A stretch of DNA of 64,000 nt from Zunongwangia sp. HGR-M22 (GTDB lineage: Bacteria; Bacteroidota; Bacteroidia; Flavobacteriales; Flavobacteriaceae). The DNA is taken from positions 1,229,001-1,293,000 of the forward strand of contig NZ_CP115159.1 of assembly GCF_027594425.1 (NCBI RefSeq), read 5' to 3'. The notes beneath the pieces are model-generated. The model saw nothing but the letters and a program-made list of their open reading frames with translations. It made no database searches and had not been told where the DNA came from. A program made the translations under genes and the position numbers. Of the stretch, positions 1 to 9,500 are shown piece by piece (position 1 is the first letter of the stretch; each line of letters begins with the position of its first letter).

Positions 1-1
1 A

Positions 2-223
2 ATGCTTCCGCCACCAGAAATAATTTATGAAGCAGAGAAAGGATATAAGGGAGCACATTATGATCATTTTTCCAATTTCTTTGAGGCCATTAGGAATGGA
101 AATACTCTTATAGAAGATCCGGAGTTTGGTTTTCGTGCCGCAGCTCCTGCTTTGCTTTGTAATCAAAGTTATTTGGAAAATAAAATTTTAGGCTGGGATC
201 CTGAAAAAATGAAAATAATATAA
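2..223 (+). CDS. Gfo/Idh/MocA-family oxidoreductase, C-terminal fragment
   Basis: Only the last 73 or so codons lie in the window, so the ATG at base 2 is probably internal and the gene starts upstream. The tail has the style of bacteroidetal Gfo/Idh/MocA dehydrogenases: an HYDHFSNFFEAIRNG segment, then EDPEFGFRAAAPALLCNQSY and a final GWDPEKMKI. These proteins use NAD(P) to oxidise or reduce sugars and often sit beside DUF1080 proteins, as here: the next gene starts 10 bp downstream on the same strand. The Rossmann domain that would fix the cofactor and substrate is outside the window, so the substrate cannot be given. Confidence 0.75.
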   Translation: MLPPPEIIYEAEKGYKGAHYDHFSNFFEAIRNGNTLIEDPEFGFRAAAPALLCNQSYLENKILGWDPEKMKII

Positions 224-233
224 AAATAAACTA

Positions 234-1007
234 ATGAGAATAAGTGGATTAATCATGTGTCTAAGTATCATAACACTAGGTGCATGTAAAAATAATAACG
301 AAAAGGAACAAAAAAACGGAGTTAAAGCTTCTGCAATAACTAATGATTTTGAAAGTGATACAGCAGATTTAAATGATTCAAAGCAATGGATAAATCTACT
401 GGATGAAGAACATCAGCACCATTGGAGAGGGTATAATTCTACAGAGAAAAAATTACCCCAGGGATGGTCTATAAAAGACGGAGAGCTTTATTCCAGTGGA
501 GAAGGAGCGGATATTGGCGGTGATATTGTCTTTGCATCAAAAGAGTTTGATAATTTTGAACTTCAATTAGAATGGAAATTATCCAAAGGTGGAAATAGCG
601 GTATATTCTATCACATCTTAGAAGCTGATGCTTATAAAGCACCATATTATACTGCTCCTGAATATCAAATTATAGATCAGGTAGGTTTTCCTCAAAAGTT
701 GGAACCCTGGCAATCGATAGGTGCAGATTATGCCATGTATAATCCTAAATTTGAGGAAAAGGACTTGAAGAAAACGGGTGAGTGGAATACCTCTACAATC
801 AGATTTACAGCCAATGAAGTTACCTATTGGCTAAATGGAAAGAAAACCCTGAGTTTTAGGCCATGGACGGAAGATTGGAAAAGAAGAAAATCTGAAGGAA
901 AATGGAAGAACTATCCACATTACGGACAATCCAAAACAGGACTTATAGGTCTACAGGATCATGGAAGCGAAATTTGGTTTCGTAATATTAGGATAAAGGA
1001 ACTTTAG
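234..1007 (+). CDS. DUF1080 (3-keto-disaccharide hydrolase-like) lipoprotein
   Basis: The protein has 257 residues. The N-terminus is a lipoprotein signal with a lipobox around LGAC (Cys18), so it should be anchored in the outer or inner membrane facing the periplasm. The rest matches the DUF1080 fold: a WINLLDEEHQHHWRGY start, DGELYSSG, a central GGNSGIFYHI stretch, APEYQIID, and a final GLIGLQDHGSEIWFRNIRIKEL. Family members are concanavalin-like beta-sandwich proteins, some shown to cleave 3-keto sugars. It lies directly after the oxidoreductase tail and 1 bp before the next gene, which supports a sugar-processing operon. The exact substrate is inference. Confidence 0.85.
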   Translation: MRISGLIMCLSIITLGACKNNNEKEQKNGVKASAITNDFESDTADLNDSKQWINLLDEEHQHHWRGYNSTEKKLPQGWSIKDGELYSSGEGADIGGDIVFASKEFDNFELQLEWKLSKGGNSGIFYHILEADAYKAPYYTAPEYQIIDQVGFPQKLEPWQSIGADYAMYNPKFEEKDLKKTGEWNTSTIRFTANEVTYWLNGKKTLSFRPWTEDWKRRKSEGKWKNYPHYGQSKTGLIGLQDHGSEIWFRNIRIKEL

Positions 1008-1008
1008 T

Positions 1009-1827
1009 ATGAAATTTGTATCAAAATTGTTGGCATGTATATTACTAGTATATAGTTGTCATGATAGTAGTCCGGATGAGATCAATGAAGATGGAAATCT
1101 TAGCGATATGAACACTGAAATTAAAGTTCTAAGCTATAATATTCATCATTCAAATCCACCTTCTCAATCTGATATTATAAATTTAAATGCCATAGCTGAC
1201 GTTCTAAAACAGAGTAAAGCAGATGTGGTAGGTTTGCAGGAAGTAGATGTTTATACCGAACGTTCGGGGAAGCAATTGCATATGGCGCGCTCTTTGGCAG
1301 AATTGGCTGGATTCACATATTGGTATTTTTCAAAATCTATTGATTTTCAAGGTGGCGCTTATGGAACAGCGATTCTTTCAAAATTTCCTATCTCGGATAC
1401 CCTTACGCTAGCCTTGCCAAATCCTGAAAATGCAGAACCTCGATCTTTATCCCTTGCTACGGTACATTTGAATGATAGTTTAAAGCTGCGCTTTGGAAAT
1501 ACGCACCTGGATTATACCAATGAGACGAATAATCTTGACCAGGTCAAAGCTATTAGAAATCATCTTTCTCAGAATGATATTTCTACGATCTTAACCGGGG
1601 ATTTTAATGTGGTGCCTTCAAGTGCTTCTATGGAGTTTATATTCGAAGAATTTACTTCGACCTGTAAAAATCAATGTGCTTTTACTTCACCCTCAAATTC
1701 TCCTTCAAAAACAATTGATTATATATTGTACGCAGGAAAAGGATTACGAAGTATAAATCATCAGGTATTATTGGAGCCATTTCCATCGGATCATTTACCT
1801 GTTCTGTCCAGATTGTTATTTTATTAG
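1009..1827 (+). CDS. Endonuclease/exonuclease/phosphatase family lipoprotein
   Basis: The protein has 272 residues and starts one base after the DUF1080 stop, so the two are co-translated. The N-terminus has a signal with Cys17 (VYSC) as likely lipidation site. Visible EEP landmarks are LSYNIHH, ADVVGLQEVD (metal-binding Glu), GNTHLDY, TGDFNVVP and the terminal SDHLPV (catalytic Asp-His). The family hydrolyses phosphodiesters or phosphomonoesters and includes sphingomyelinase-like and inositol phosphatase-like members. Lipoprotein targeting and the sugar-catabolism neighbours suggest an extracytoplasmic phosphoesterase rather than a DNase. A strong terminator follows. Confidence 0.85.
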   Translation: MKFVSKLLACILLVYSCHDSSPDEINEDGNLSDMNTEIKVLSYNIHHSNPPSQSDIINLNAIADVLKQSKADVVGLQEVDVYTERSGKQLHMARSLAELAGFTYWYFSKSIDFQGGAYGTAILSKFPISDTLTLALPNPENAEPRSLSLATVHLNDSLKLRFGNTHLDYTNETNNLDQVKAIRNHLSQNDISTILTGDFNVVPSSASMEFIFEEFTSTCKNQCAFTSPSNSPSKTIDYILYAGKGLRSINHQVLLEPFPSDHLPVLSRLLFY

Positions 1828-1847
1828 AATTTACTTTTGTGTCACTT

Positions 1848-1885
1848 AGTAAAGCCAGTTTTTTTAACTGGCTTTACTGTTTTTT
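1848..1885 (+). terminator. Rho-independent terminator after the EEP gene
   Basis: Perfect 13-bp stem AGTAAAGCCAGTT / AACTGGCTTTACT with a five-T loop, followed by G and six Ts. It ends the 1-1827 operon. Confidence 0.9.
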
Positions 1886-2105
1886 AAAATCTTTATGCAC
1901 GGTAGTTGGAAGTTATGAAAATTTGAAAAGCCTTTGAAGTTATTTCATTTTAAGTCATAAAAAAGGAAATTTGTCAATCAAGATTTACAGCGAACCTGGA
2001 AGATAAAGCAGAAAATGCTATCGAAGCGCGATACCAGCAAACCTTAAGAAATTATTGCGATTAAAGTTTAAATTTTGAGTTTTTTTATAAGGCTCCTTTA
2101 GTAAA

Positions 2106-2454
2106 CTAATTCATCGGAGGTTCGGTATAGAAATTCAATTTTGGCTGGCTGCGTATAGATAAGTTTACATGCTTGGAGAACAAAGCCTCATATTTACTGC
2201 TCGAAATTAAATCATAAGCCTCTATATGATCACTAAAAAATTCCAATTCATCATAACTCTCTAAAAGTAATGCTCTTATGCTGATATTGATGCTCTGGAA
2301 AATGAAATTCGTTTCTCACGGTGGCATCGGGGTGCACCGCTAAAAATGCTTTGATTTTTTGATCTTTTGAATAGTACTCATGGATCATAGGGGATTTAGA
2401 AGGCTAAAATACGCGGATTTCTTCTAGTGGAAGCTTTTTATTAAGAGCCCAAAA
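2106..2454 (-). pseudogene. Decayed gene of unknown function
   Basis: Read on the minus strand, coding-like sequence runs from about 2454 to a stop at 2106-2108. It is interrupted by one in-frame TAG and one frameshift near 2270. The pieces read MIHEYYSKDQKIKAFLAVHP and, after the frameshift, SYDELEFFSDHIEAYDLISS, ending in NFYTEPPMN. I do not recognise the family. The composition is protein-like and the breaks are few, which suggests recent decay. Confidence 0.4.
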
Positions 2455-2628
2455 TTAACTAGTCGTTCATAATCATTTGAATATTAAATTCTTTCGTACT
2501 ACGATAATTATCGCAAATTATTTCTATAGATGCGTTTTTTCTATTATGAGAGATTTTAGTGATGTTTTAGCCTAGTTTAGTTATTGAACAAACACATTTA
2601 GTATCATTTGCTATAATGTTAAATTTTA

Positions 2629-2651
2629 TCGTAGTGCGCTTCGTACTACGA
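2629..2651. repeat. Inverted repeat with CGTACTACGA motif
   Basis: TCGTAGT (2629-2635) pairs with ACTACGA (2645-2651) around a nine-base loop. The same TCGTACTACGA string also occurs at 2494-2504. The two copies lie about 100-270 bp upstream of the HTH gene and could be a regulator or recombinase binding site. Function not shown. Confidence 0.35.
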
Positions 2652-2764
2652 AAGATTTCTAATTGTTCTTTTCAGCTTTGTAATGAAAGTCAAATCAACC
2701 TATCCCACCGTTTTGATGTGAAGATCTTTAAAATAGACGGTGGGATTTTTTAAAACTTAAACTT

Positions 2765-3055
2765 ATGCCAGCAACAATTCTTACAACTGATGATCTCCGG
2801 GAGTTTAAACGACAACTGTTCAAAGAACTCCGCGAGTTAATGAAAAAAAGAGAAGGAGGAACACTTAAAAAATATCTCAAATCTTCGGAGGTCATGGATC
2901 TCTTGCAAATCAGCCCCGGAACTTTACAGCAGCTTCGGATCAATGGTACTTTGCCATTCGTGAAAATCAAAGGGCTGATCTATTATGAAGCTGCAGATAT
3001 CCAAAAGGCAATGGATGCCCACCGTATCCACCGTAATACCGGTTTTTCCAAATGA
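2765..3055 (+). CDS. Excisionase-type helix-turn-helix protein of a conjugative element
   Basis: The protein has 96 residues. An N-terminal charged helix (residues 8-30) precedes a MerR/excisionase-like HTH: YLKSSEVMDLLQISPGTLQQLRINGTLPFVKIKGLIYYEAADI, residues 37-81. This is the standard bacteroidetal HTH_17 layout used by conjugative-transposon regulators and excisionases. It overlaps the next gene by 4 bp (ATGA), so the two are translationally coupled. A role in excision or in controlling the replication genes is inferred from family and position. Confidence 0.8.
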   Translation: MPATILTTDDLREFKRQLFKELRELMKKREGGTLKKYLKSSEVMDLLQISPGTLQQLRINGTLPFVKIKGLIYYEAADIQKAMDAHRIHRNTGFSK

Positions 3056-3729
3056 ACTATATCCGACACCTTCAACTGGTGTACCAGCAGTTTTTGGAAG
3101 ATGAACGCCTGAATCCATCGCATATTAGCCTTTATATGGCGCTATTTCAGGAATGGAATGCAGCAAGATTCCCGGAAGAACTCTTTATCAATCGGCAACA
3201 ACTGATGCGATCTTCCAAGGTTCGATCCAGATCCGGGTATCATCGCTGCATCCGCGAACTGGATTGTTTTGGCTATCTGGAATATATGCCTTCGCATAAT
3301 CCTTATCAGGGGAGCCGCGTGAAGATGTTCACTTTTAGGACAAGTAGCAAACCAGTACAAGATCACAGGGATCCCATATTGGAACAAGTAGCAGAACACT
3401 ACTATCCCAAATATGAACCAGTAGACGAACCTTATATAAACAATAATAAACATAAAACGATAACAAACATAAACAGTACGACCACCCCCGTTGAAAATGA
3501 AATTTATAAGTTTTTTAAAACTCAAAACTGGCCATTGGAAGAAGCAGAAAAATACTATGCTTATTACCAGAAAGAACACTGGAAAACAGCCAAAGGGATT
3601 TTTATCACTGATTGGAAAAGAGCCGCCGAAAAATGGATGAACCGCTGTTATCGCTGGCGAAAAGAAAAAAAGGAACAACCTGATTATTTGAAAACCTCGA
3701 AAAATAAAAATTATGAACAACCCCTCTAA
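3052..3729 (+). CDS. DnaD/replication-organiser-like protein of the mobile element
   Basis: The protein has 225 residues. The N-terminal half (3-115) looks like a winged helix: HISLYMALFQEWNAARFPEELFINRQQLMRSSKVRSRSGYHRCIRELDCFGYLEYMP. A polar linker rich in Asn and Thr follows (about 135-155). The C-terminal helix pair has AEKYYAYYQKEHWKTAKGIFITDWKRAAEKWMNR, resembling the DnaD/DnaT-type tail that contacts a helicase loader. The stop lies inside the start of the ATPase gene (17-bp overlap), a typical loader pairing. It may recruit the loader to the element's origin; this is inference from architecture. Confidence 0.65.
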   Translation: MNYIRHLQLVYQQFLEDERLNPSHISLYMALFQEWNAARFPEELFINRQQLMRSSKVRSRSGYHRCIRELDCFGYLEYMPSHNPYQGSRVKMFTFRTSSKPVQDHRDPILEQVAEHYYPKYEPVDEPYINNNKHKTITNINSTTTPVENEIYKFFKTQNWPLEEAEKYYAYYQKEHWKTAKGIFITDWKRAAEKWMNRCYRWRKEKKEQPDYLKTSKNKNYEQPL

Positions 3730-4372
3730 TATTGTGGAAAATGGCGTAACCTATAGCCTGGGTGATTTTGATGGATCCACCATACATTATGATTTCTATA
3801 GAATACTTCAATATTTGGAAGTAAAAGGAAAAATGCTATACGGTGAGGATTTTAAAATCTATAAAAAAGATCGTCCCTTGATCCGAAAACTATGCGCCTA
3901 TTTTATCAACGATCAAAAATCCTGTAAGCGCTATAATATAATTCTTAAAAAAGGAATATTGCTCAGTGGTCCTGTGGGATGTGGAAAAACCAGCTTAATG
4001 AAAGTATTGCGCTATATCGTTCCGAAAAAAATGCCTTACGAAATGATTCCCTCACGAAATGTTGTATTTAGTTTCAATCATTTGGGTTTTAAAACCGTAC
4101 AGGAGTACGGGGATTCAGGAAGTTTTTGTTTTGATGATCTGGGGCTCGAACCTTTTGGACGATTTTATGGAAAAGATGCTAACGTGATGGGCGAGGTGTT
4201 ACTTTCCAGATACGAGCTTTTTATACATACAAAAGGACGTTTAAAAACATATGCCACAACGAACCTTAACGCAGCAGAACTTGAAGACCGTTATGGCAAT
4301 CGGGTACGTAGCCGAATGAGAGAGCTATTTAATCTGATATCTTTTAATAATGAGAGTGCTGATAAACGATAA
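3713..4372 (+). CDS. DnaC-like AAA ATPase (helicase-loader type)
   Basis: The protein has 219 residues. Walker A is LLSGPVGCGKTSL near residues 83-95 and Walker B is FCFDDLG near 140. A sensor-like region has TYATTNLNAAELEDRYGNRVRSRMRELFNLI, with the Arg-rich end typical of DnaC/IstB ATPases. The start overlaps the preceding gene. With the HTH and DnaD-like proteins it forms a replication module of the conjugative element. About 230 bp of AT-rich sequence follows before the sigma-factor cargo begins. Confidence 0.75.
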   Translation: MNNPSNIVENGVTYSLGDFDGSTIHYDFYRILQYLEVKGKMLYGEDFKIYKKDRPLIRKLCAYFINDQKSCKRYNIILKKGILLSGPVGCGKTSLMKVLRYIVPKKMPYEMIPSRNVVFSFNHLGFKTVQEYGDSGSFCFDDLGLEPFGRFYGKDANVMGEVLLSRYELFIHTKGRLKTYATTNLNAAELEDRYGNRVRSRMRELFNLISFNNESADKR

Positions 4373-4601
4373 TATTAAAATAAAACAGCTTTAAATTTTA
4401 AAATTTTTAGAAAATGATGAAGTAATTAGGTTGAAATAATAAAATTAATTTTTAAATAATATCCTAGTATATTTAAAATATATTTAATTTTTAAACCAAA
4501 AAAAACATATTCAATAAATTATAAGGGAATCATTCGCATAGTGCAACTCAACTTTATGAAAATTAGTAATATTGAAAAGTTTTGGTATTAAAGAAGAGCA
4601 A

Positions 4602-5192
4602 ATGAGCTATGATGCTGAGGATGATAAATTTTTAATTTTCCAATTGAAAAAGGGAAATGAAAAAGCTTTTAATAGATTATACGATAAATATCTATTGGAT
4701 GTATACCATTTTTCCTTGAGTTTACTTAAATCAAAGGATCATGCGATGGAAGTAGTTCAGGACGTCTTCATGAAAATATGGATAACTCGCGATGCCATAG
4801 ATGAGACTAAAAGTTTTAAGTCTTTTATTCTTACGATCACCAAAAATCTCTCGCTAAATATCTTAAATAAAGCAGCTACCGATTTAAATTTTAGAAATAA
4901 GATCTACGAAAATTTAGAAACGCAAAGAAGTACTACGAATGAATATATTCTTAGTAAGGAATATGAAGAGCTGAAGAATAAAGCAATTGCTTCATTACCC
5001 TCCGGGCGAAAAAAAATATTCTTATTGTCACGAGAAGAAGGAAAATCTTATCAAGAAATTAGTGAGGAATTGGATATATCTATCAATACTGTAAAAACTC
5101 AGATAAAAAAAGCACTCCAGAGTATAAGAGAATATTTTTCAAAAAATACAGATATAGACCTTATTTTTTTACTTTTTTTTATATTTTTTTAA
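4602..5192 (+). CDS. ECF sigma factor (Bacteroides expansion family type)
   Basis: I place the start at ATG 4602 (MSYDAEDDKF); an in-frame TTG at 4572 would add ten residues. Region 2 spans about residues 16-85 (AFNRLYDKYLLDVYHFSLSL, then VVQDVFMKIW). Region 4 spans about 135-185 (LPSGRKKIFLLSREEGKSYQ, DISINTVKTQIKKALQSIRE). The tail is unusually hydrophobic (DLIFLLFFIFF), common in this bacteroidetal ECF group. It is followed by a FecR anti-sigma factor and SusC/SusD, the classical cell-surface signalling layout in which substrate-bound SusC signals through FecR to release the sigma factor. Confidence 0.9.
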   Translation: MSYDAEDDKFLIFQLKKGNEKAFNRLYDKYLLDVYHFSLSLLKSKDHAMEVVQDVFMKIWITRDAIDETKSFKSFILTITKNLSLNILNKAATDLNFRNKIYENLETQRSTTNEYILSKEYEELKNKAIASLPSGRKKIFLLSREEGKSYQEISEELDISINTVKTQIKKALQSIREYFSKNTDIDLIFLLFFIFF

Positions 5193-5313
5193 CTAATTAA
5201 ACAATTGATTTTTAATTAGTTGTATGATTTCTTTTAATTTTTTTTAAAAAATATTCTTTCCTCGATCACCCTTATCTCTTTTTTGATTGTATTATTAATG
5301 AAGCTGTTAATAA

Positions 5314-6477
5314 ATGAATAAGAACGCAAGGTTTACATATCTATTAGAAAAATATCTCAATAATTCCTGCTCAAGGGAAGAGTTTGATGAATTTTTTGAA
5401 TTACTTCAAGATCCTGCTTGTGCAAATTACCTGAAGGAATCAGAGCTTTCCGATCATCTCCTGGAAGAAAAGAGAAATAATACTATTTCTAAAGAAACAT
5501 CGGAAATAGTTTTTCAAAATATTTTGAAACATGCCCATAAAGAGAAAGTTTTTAGGAAAAGATGGACGCGGCGTAAAATTTTTAGTGCTGCCGCTATCTT
5601 TATAGGTTTATTTATAGGGGGCAGTCTGTGGAATCAATGGAAGAATGAGAACAATACGAGCAATAGTTTTTCCTCTGAGCATGTTGTTTTAGAGCAGCAG
5701 AATGGTGAGCAATTAATTTTGGATACGCTTAAGTCAACTAAAATAATTTCCTCTGCAGGTGATACTATTAGGATCACACAGGGGAATTTAATACGATATG
5801 ACAAAAATTCGAAGATTTTAGGAAACAATACTATTCGCGTGCCGTTTGGCAAAACTTTTCAGGTAGCCCTTTCTGATGGTTCCATCGTTCATCTGAATTC
5901 TGGTTCATCGTTAACCTACCCGATAAACTTCTCCAAATCTGAAGAAAGAATGGTAGAACTGAAAGGTGAGGCCTTTTTTGATATCGCCCATGATGTACAA
6001 AAGCCTTTTATAGTAAAAACGGATGAACTGAATGTACAGGTCCTGGGGACAAAATTTGATATTAATGCTTATCAGGAAAATAAGAATATCGCCGTAGCCT
6101 TATTGGAAGGTGCTGTAAAAATGTTTAATCAACAGAATAATACCGATGAATATGCTAAGATTTTAAGTCCAGGGTTTGTTGGAAATTATAGCAAAGAAGA
6201 TAAAGGAATCCAAACGAAAGAAGATAATGTGCAGAATTATGTGGCCTGGAGGTTCGATAACTTAGTTTATAGAAATGTGGAGGTAAAGCACTTACTGACA
6301 AAGTTAGAACGGCATTTTAATATACAAATTGATAATAATTATAAGGAAATTGAATCTAAAACGCTAAATGCTAATTTTGGAGATCAACCTATAGATGAAG
6401 TCATGAAATATTTAAGTGAAATCTATGGATTTAAATATACAATTAATAATAATCTGGTGACAATCAAAGAAAAATAG
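5314..6477 (+). CDS. FecR-family anti-sigma factor
   Basis: The protein has 387 residues. The cytoplasmic N-terminus (1-85) binds the sigma factor. A single membrane helix lies at about 89-107 (FSAAAIFIGLFIGGSLW). The periplasmic FecR domain follows (about 175-275; VPFGKTFQVALSDGSIVHLN, ELKGEAFFDIAHD, LGTKFDINAY, ALLEGAVKMF). A C-terminal DUF4974 domain (about 315-385) reads YRNVEVKHLLTKLERHFNIQ and DEVMKYLSEIYGFKY. The periplasmic part is expected to contact the STN domain of the SusC protein encoded next. Order and spacing support one regulatory cascade with the ECF sigma factor. Confidence 0.93.
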   Translation: MNKNARFTYLLEKYLNNSCSREEFDEFFELLQDPACANYLKESELSDHLLEEKRNNTISKETSEIVFQNILKHAHKEKVFRKRWTRRKIFSAAAIFIGLFIGGSLWNQWKNENNTSNSFSSEHVVLEQQNGEQLILDTLKSTKIISSAGDTIRITQGNLIRYDKNSKILGNNTIRVPFGKTFQVALSDGSIVHLNSGSSLTYPINFSKSEERMVELKGEAFFDIAHDVQKPFIVKTDELNVQVLGTKFDINAYQENKNIAVALLEGAVKMFNQQNNTDEYAKILSPGFVGNYSKEDKGIQTKEDNVQNYVAWRFDNLVYRNVEVKHLLTKLERHFNIQIDNNYKEIESKTLNANFGDQPIDEVMKYLSEIYGFKYTINNNLVTIKEK

Positions 6478-6498
6478 GGAATGGTGGCTCATTCCCTA
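6475..6498 (+). promoter_or_regulatory. Hairpin at the FecR stop / SusC leader
   Basis: Perfect 9-bp stem TAGGGAATG / CATTCCCTA with loop GTGGCT. The 5' arm includes the FecR stop codon. No T-run follows, so it is more likely an mRNA-stability or attenuation element between the regulator and the transporter genes than a terminator. Confidence 0.55.
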
Positions 6499-6542
6499 TT
6501 GGTAAAATGCTTGTAGCAAGCAAAATAATAAAAAATAAAAAT

Positions 6543-9500
6543 ATGAAAAAATCTCTACTTTCTAAAGTAGATTGGACGACTATTGTTCAAATTCTTGGTA
6601 AAATAGTTGGTGTTTTTGTACTGGTCTTTTCTTTTATGACCAGTAATAACGCTTACTCGAAAGAACTTCAAAATCAATCTATAACAATCAAAGCTAAACA
6701 AATCAGTATTCAGGATTTGTTTGACAGAATTGAGAAGGAAACTGATTATCGCTTCGTTTATAGTATAGATGATTTTGATATTAAAAGAAAGGTTGATGTC
6801 AATGTTGAAGATATAGAAATCATTAGCCTTCTTAATCAAATTATTCCTAACGATAATTTGATTTTTAAAAGATTCAAAAGTCAAATTATTATACGTAAAA
6901 AAACAGCTCAGGAAAATAGGCCTGATTCAAGTATCAACTTAATTCAGCAACAAAAGAATGTAAAGGGGGTAGTAAAAGATGAAGAAAATTTTTTGCTCCC
7001 CGGGGTTAATGTGATCGTTAAAGGAAGCAGCCGGGGTACCGTTACGAATATGGATGGCGAGTTTAATATAAGAACGATGCCAAGCGATACTCTTGTTTTT
7101 AGTTTTATTGGTTATAAAGAACAACAAATACTGGTGGGTACTAAATCTCAATTTGATGTGAAAATGAAGATTGGATCACAATTGTCAGAGGTGATCATTA
7201 CTAGTAGCTATGGGACCAAGGTGAAAAAAGAAAACGAAGTTAGCAGTAGCTATACAGTTGAGGCTGAGCAACTAAAAAGTTTGCCTCAGCAAAGAATCGA
7301 TAAGATGTTGGATGGGATCGTACCAGGTTTACAGTATAACCCGCAAAGTCAAAGCGCGAGTAGTACTAGATCAAGGTATTCAGTAACTATTCGGGGAGAA
7401 GCATCATTGGGCGCTTCTAATGAGCCTCTTTGGATAATCGATGGAACCAGAATGCATACGGGAGGAAAAACTAATATGATTACTGGGCTTAGCACTAGCG
7501 TAAGTCCTCTTTCGTACATCAACCCCCAAGATATTGAAAGTATCAGAGTTTTGAAGGATGCTGCAGCCACCTCTATATATGGTGCAGATGGGGCTAATGG
7601 TGTTATTCTTATTACAACTAAAAGAGGATCGAGCGGTAAATTGCAATTTGATGTATCGCTTCGCAGAGGACAATCACTCATTAATGATGCTACTCGTTTT
7701 AAAGTACTCGATGGAAATCAATATTTGGATTTAGCTCGTGAGTCTTTTGAAAATGCTGGGAATGATATGCGGTATTTTCCTTTTACAGATAATGAATCTA
7801 ACCAATATAGTACCACAAATACCGATTGGTACGATACATTCTATGATATAGGGAGTAATTCATTATTGAATATATCGGCAAAAGGAGGGAATGAAAAGGG
7901 GACATATTATATTTCAGGTTCTTATTTCAACGATGAAAGTACAGTGGTTGGTAATGATACACAGCGTTTCGCTTTACGTACCCGTAATACTGCCCAGATC
8001 ACTTCTAAGATGGATATAGATCTTTCGTTGTCGGCTTCCTATAACCTGAACCAAATATTTAATCCGGGATCTGATTACTATGAAAATCTTCCAATAATTT
8101 CACCATATAATCCTGATGGGACTTTTAGACAATATTATAGTGTTATTGAAGGTAGTAACCCTGATGGTTCTCCAAAATGGGTAGATAAGAGATTCTATAA
8201 TTCTTTAGCAGAGCGGGAACAAAATGATAATAATCAAAAAGCTTTTGCTTTTCAGGGAAATTTCAAATTCTCTTATACTCCAATCGAAGCATTAAAATAT
8301 ACAGGACAGTTTGGAGTGGATTATCAGAGCAACACAGAGGAGATCTATAGGTCAATCAAAAATTGGTCAGGTAAGGATGCTAATGGTAACCCGCTTGGTG
8401 AGGCCTATAGTAACCAATCCAATTTTTTGAACTGGACAATGATTCATAGACTGAATTTTCAGAAACAATTAAATAAGCATCATATTAGTGGAGTAGTAGG
8501 ATTTGAAATGAATTCTTCCGAAAATAATTTTACAGGTGCAAGAGGTACAGGATTTGTTAATGACTATCTAAGAAGAGTTTCTCTGGCTGAAGATAGATTT
8601 GGATCCGGTAATTATTATGAGCGAAATAGCCTCTCTTATTTGGCTCAAATGTCCTACAATTATAATGATCGATACAATGCTAGCTTGAGTTTTCGACGGG
8701 ATGGAAATTCTAATTTCGGAAAAAATGTTCGCTGGGCTGAATTCGCATCAGCTGGGGTATCATGGAATATTCATAATGAGGACTTCTTTGAAAGCGAAAT
8801 TGTTAATTTCTTGAAACTTAAAGCTTCTTACGGAAGTAATGGAAACAGCCGTATAGGTTCACAGGAATCGAATGGGGTATATGATATTGGGGATAGTTAT
8901 TATTATAATGGTAAGCCAGGAGCTACTATGACTACCCCTGCAAATCCTAATCTAAGTTGGGAAACTACTTACATGGCCAATCTAGGTTTGGATTTAGGAT
9001 TATTTAATCAGCGAATTAATCTGGCTCTGGAAGGCTATCGAAATAAAACAGTTGATTTGTTGAGCCAGTTAGATGTAAGTAGGACTATCGGAGCATTAAA
9101 AATTTTTAGGAATGTTGGTTCTATTGAAAATAAAGGTTTGGAAGCAACGATCAGAACTCAAAATATAATAACCGATCAGTTTCAATGGAATACCACACTA
9201 ATCGCTTCAAGAAATGAAAACAAAATTCTAGAATTATACAATAATATACCTAAAAATAATAATACAACAAGATGGGAAGAGGGAGCTGATATAAATACTT
9301 TCTATCTAATTCGATGGGCAGGAGTTGATCCCAGAGATGGATATCCATTGTGGTATGACACTGAAGGCAACGTAACCAGACAGTATAGTGCCAATAATAG
9401 GGTGAAATATAAAAGTTCGACACCAGAAGTATATGGAAGTTTGAGAAACACTTTCAAATATAAAGACTTTAGCTTATCAATTCAAGCATCATATACAATT

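Larger units (their letters stand above)
1886..2764. other. Gap without an intact gene at the left edge of the conjugative element
   Basis: This 880-bp stretch has no intact reading frame with recognisable product. It contains a decayed minus-strand gene (2106-2454), a short plus-strand coding-like tail ending near 2064, and a hairpin at 2629-2651. It separates the terminated catabolic operon from the element's HTH gene and is where a left attachment site might be sought, but I could not identify one. Confidence 0.5.

Noticed and set aside
3142-3720. Long minus-strand frame opposite the DnaD-like gene
   Set aside because: Phe/Ile-rich translation of the antisense strand of a well-supported gene.
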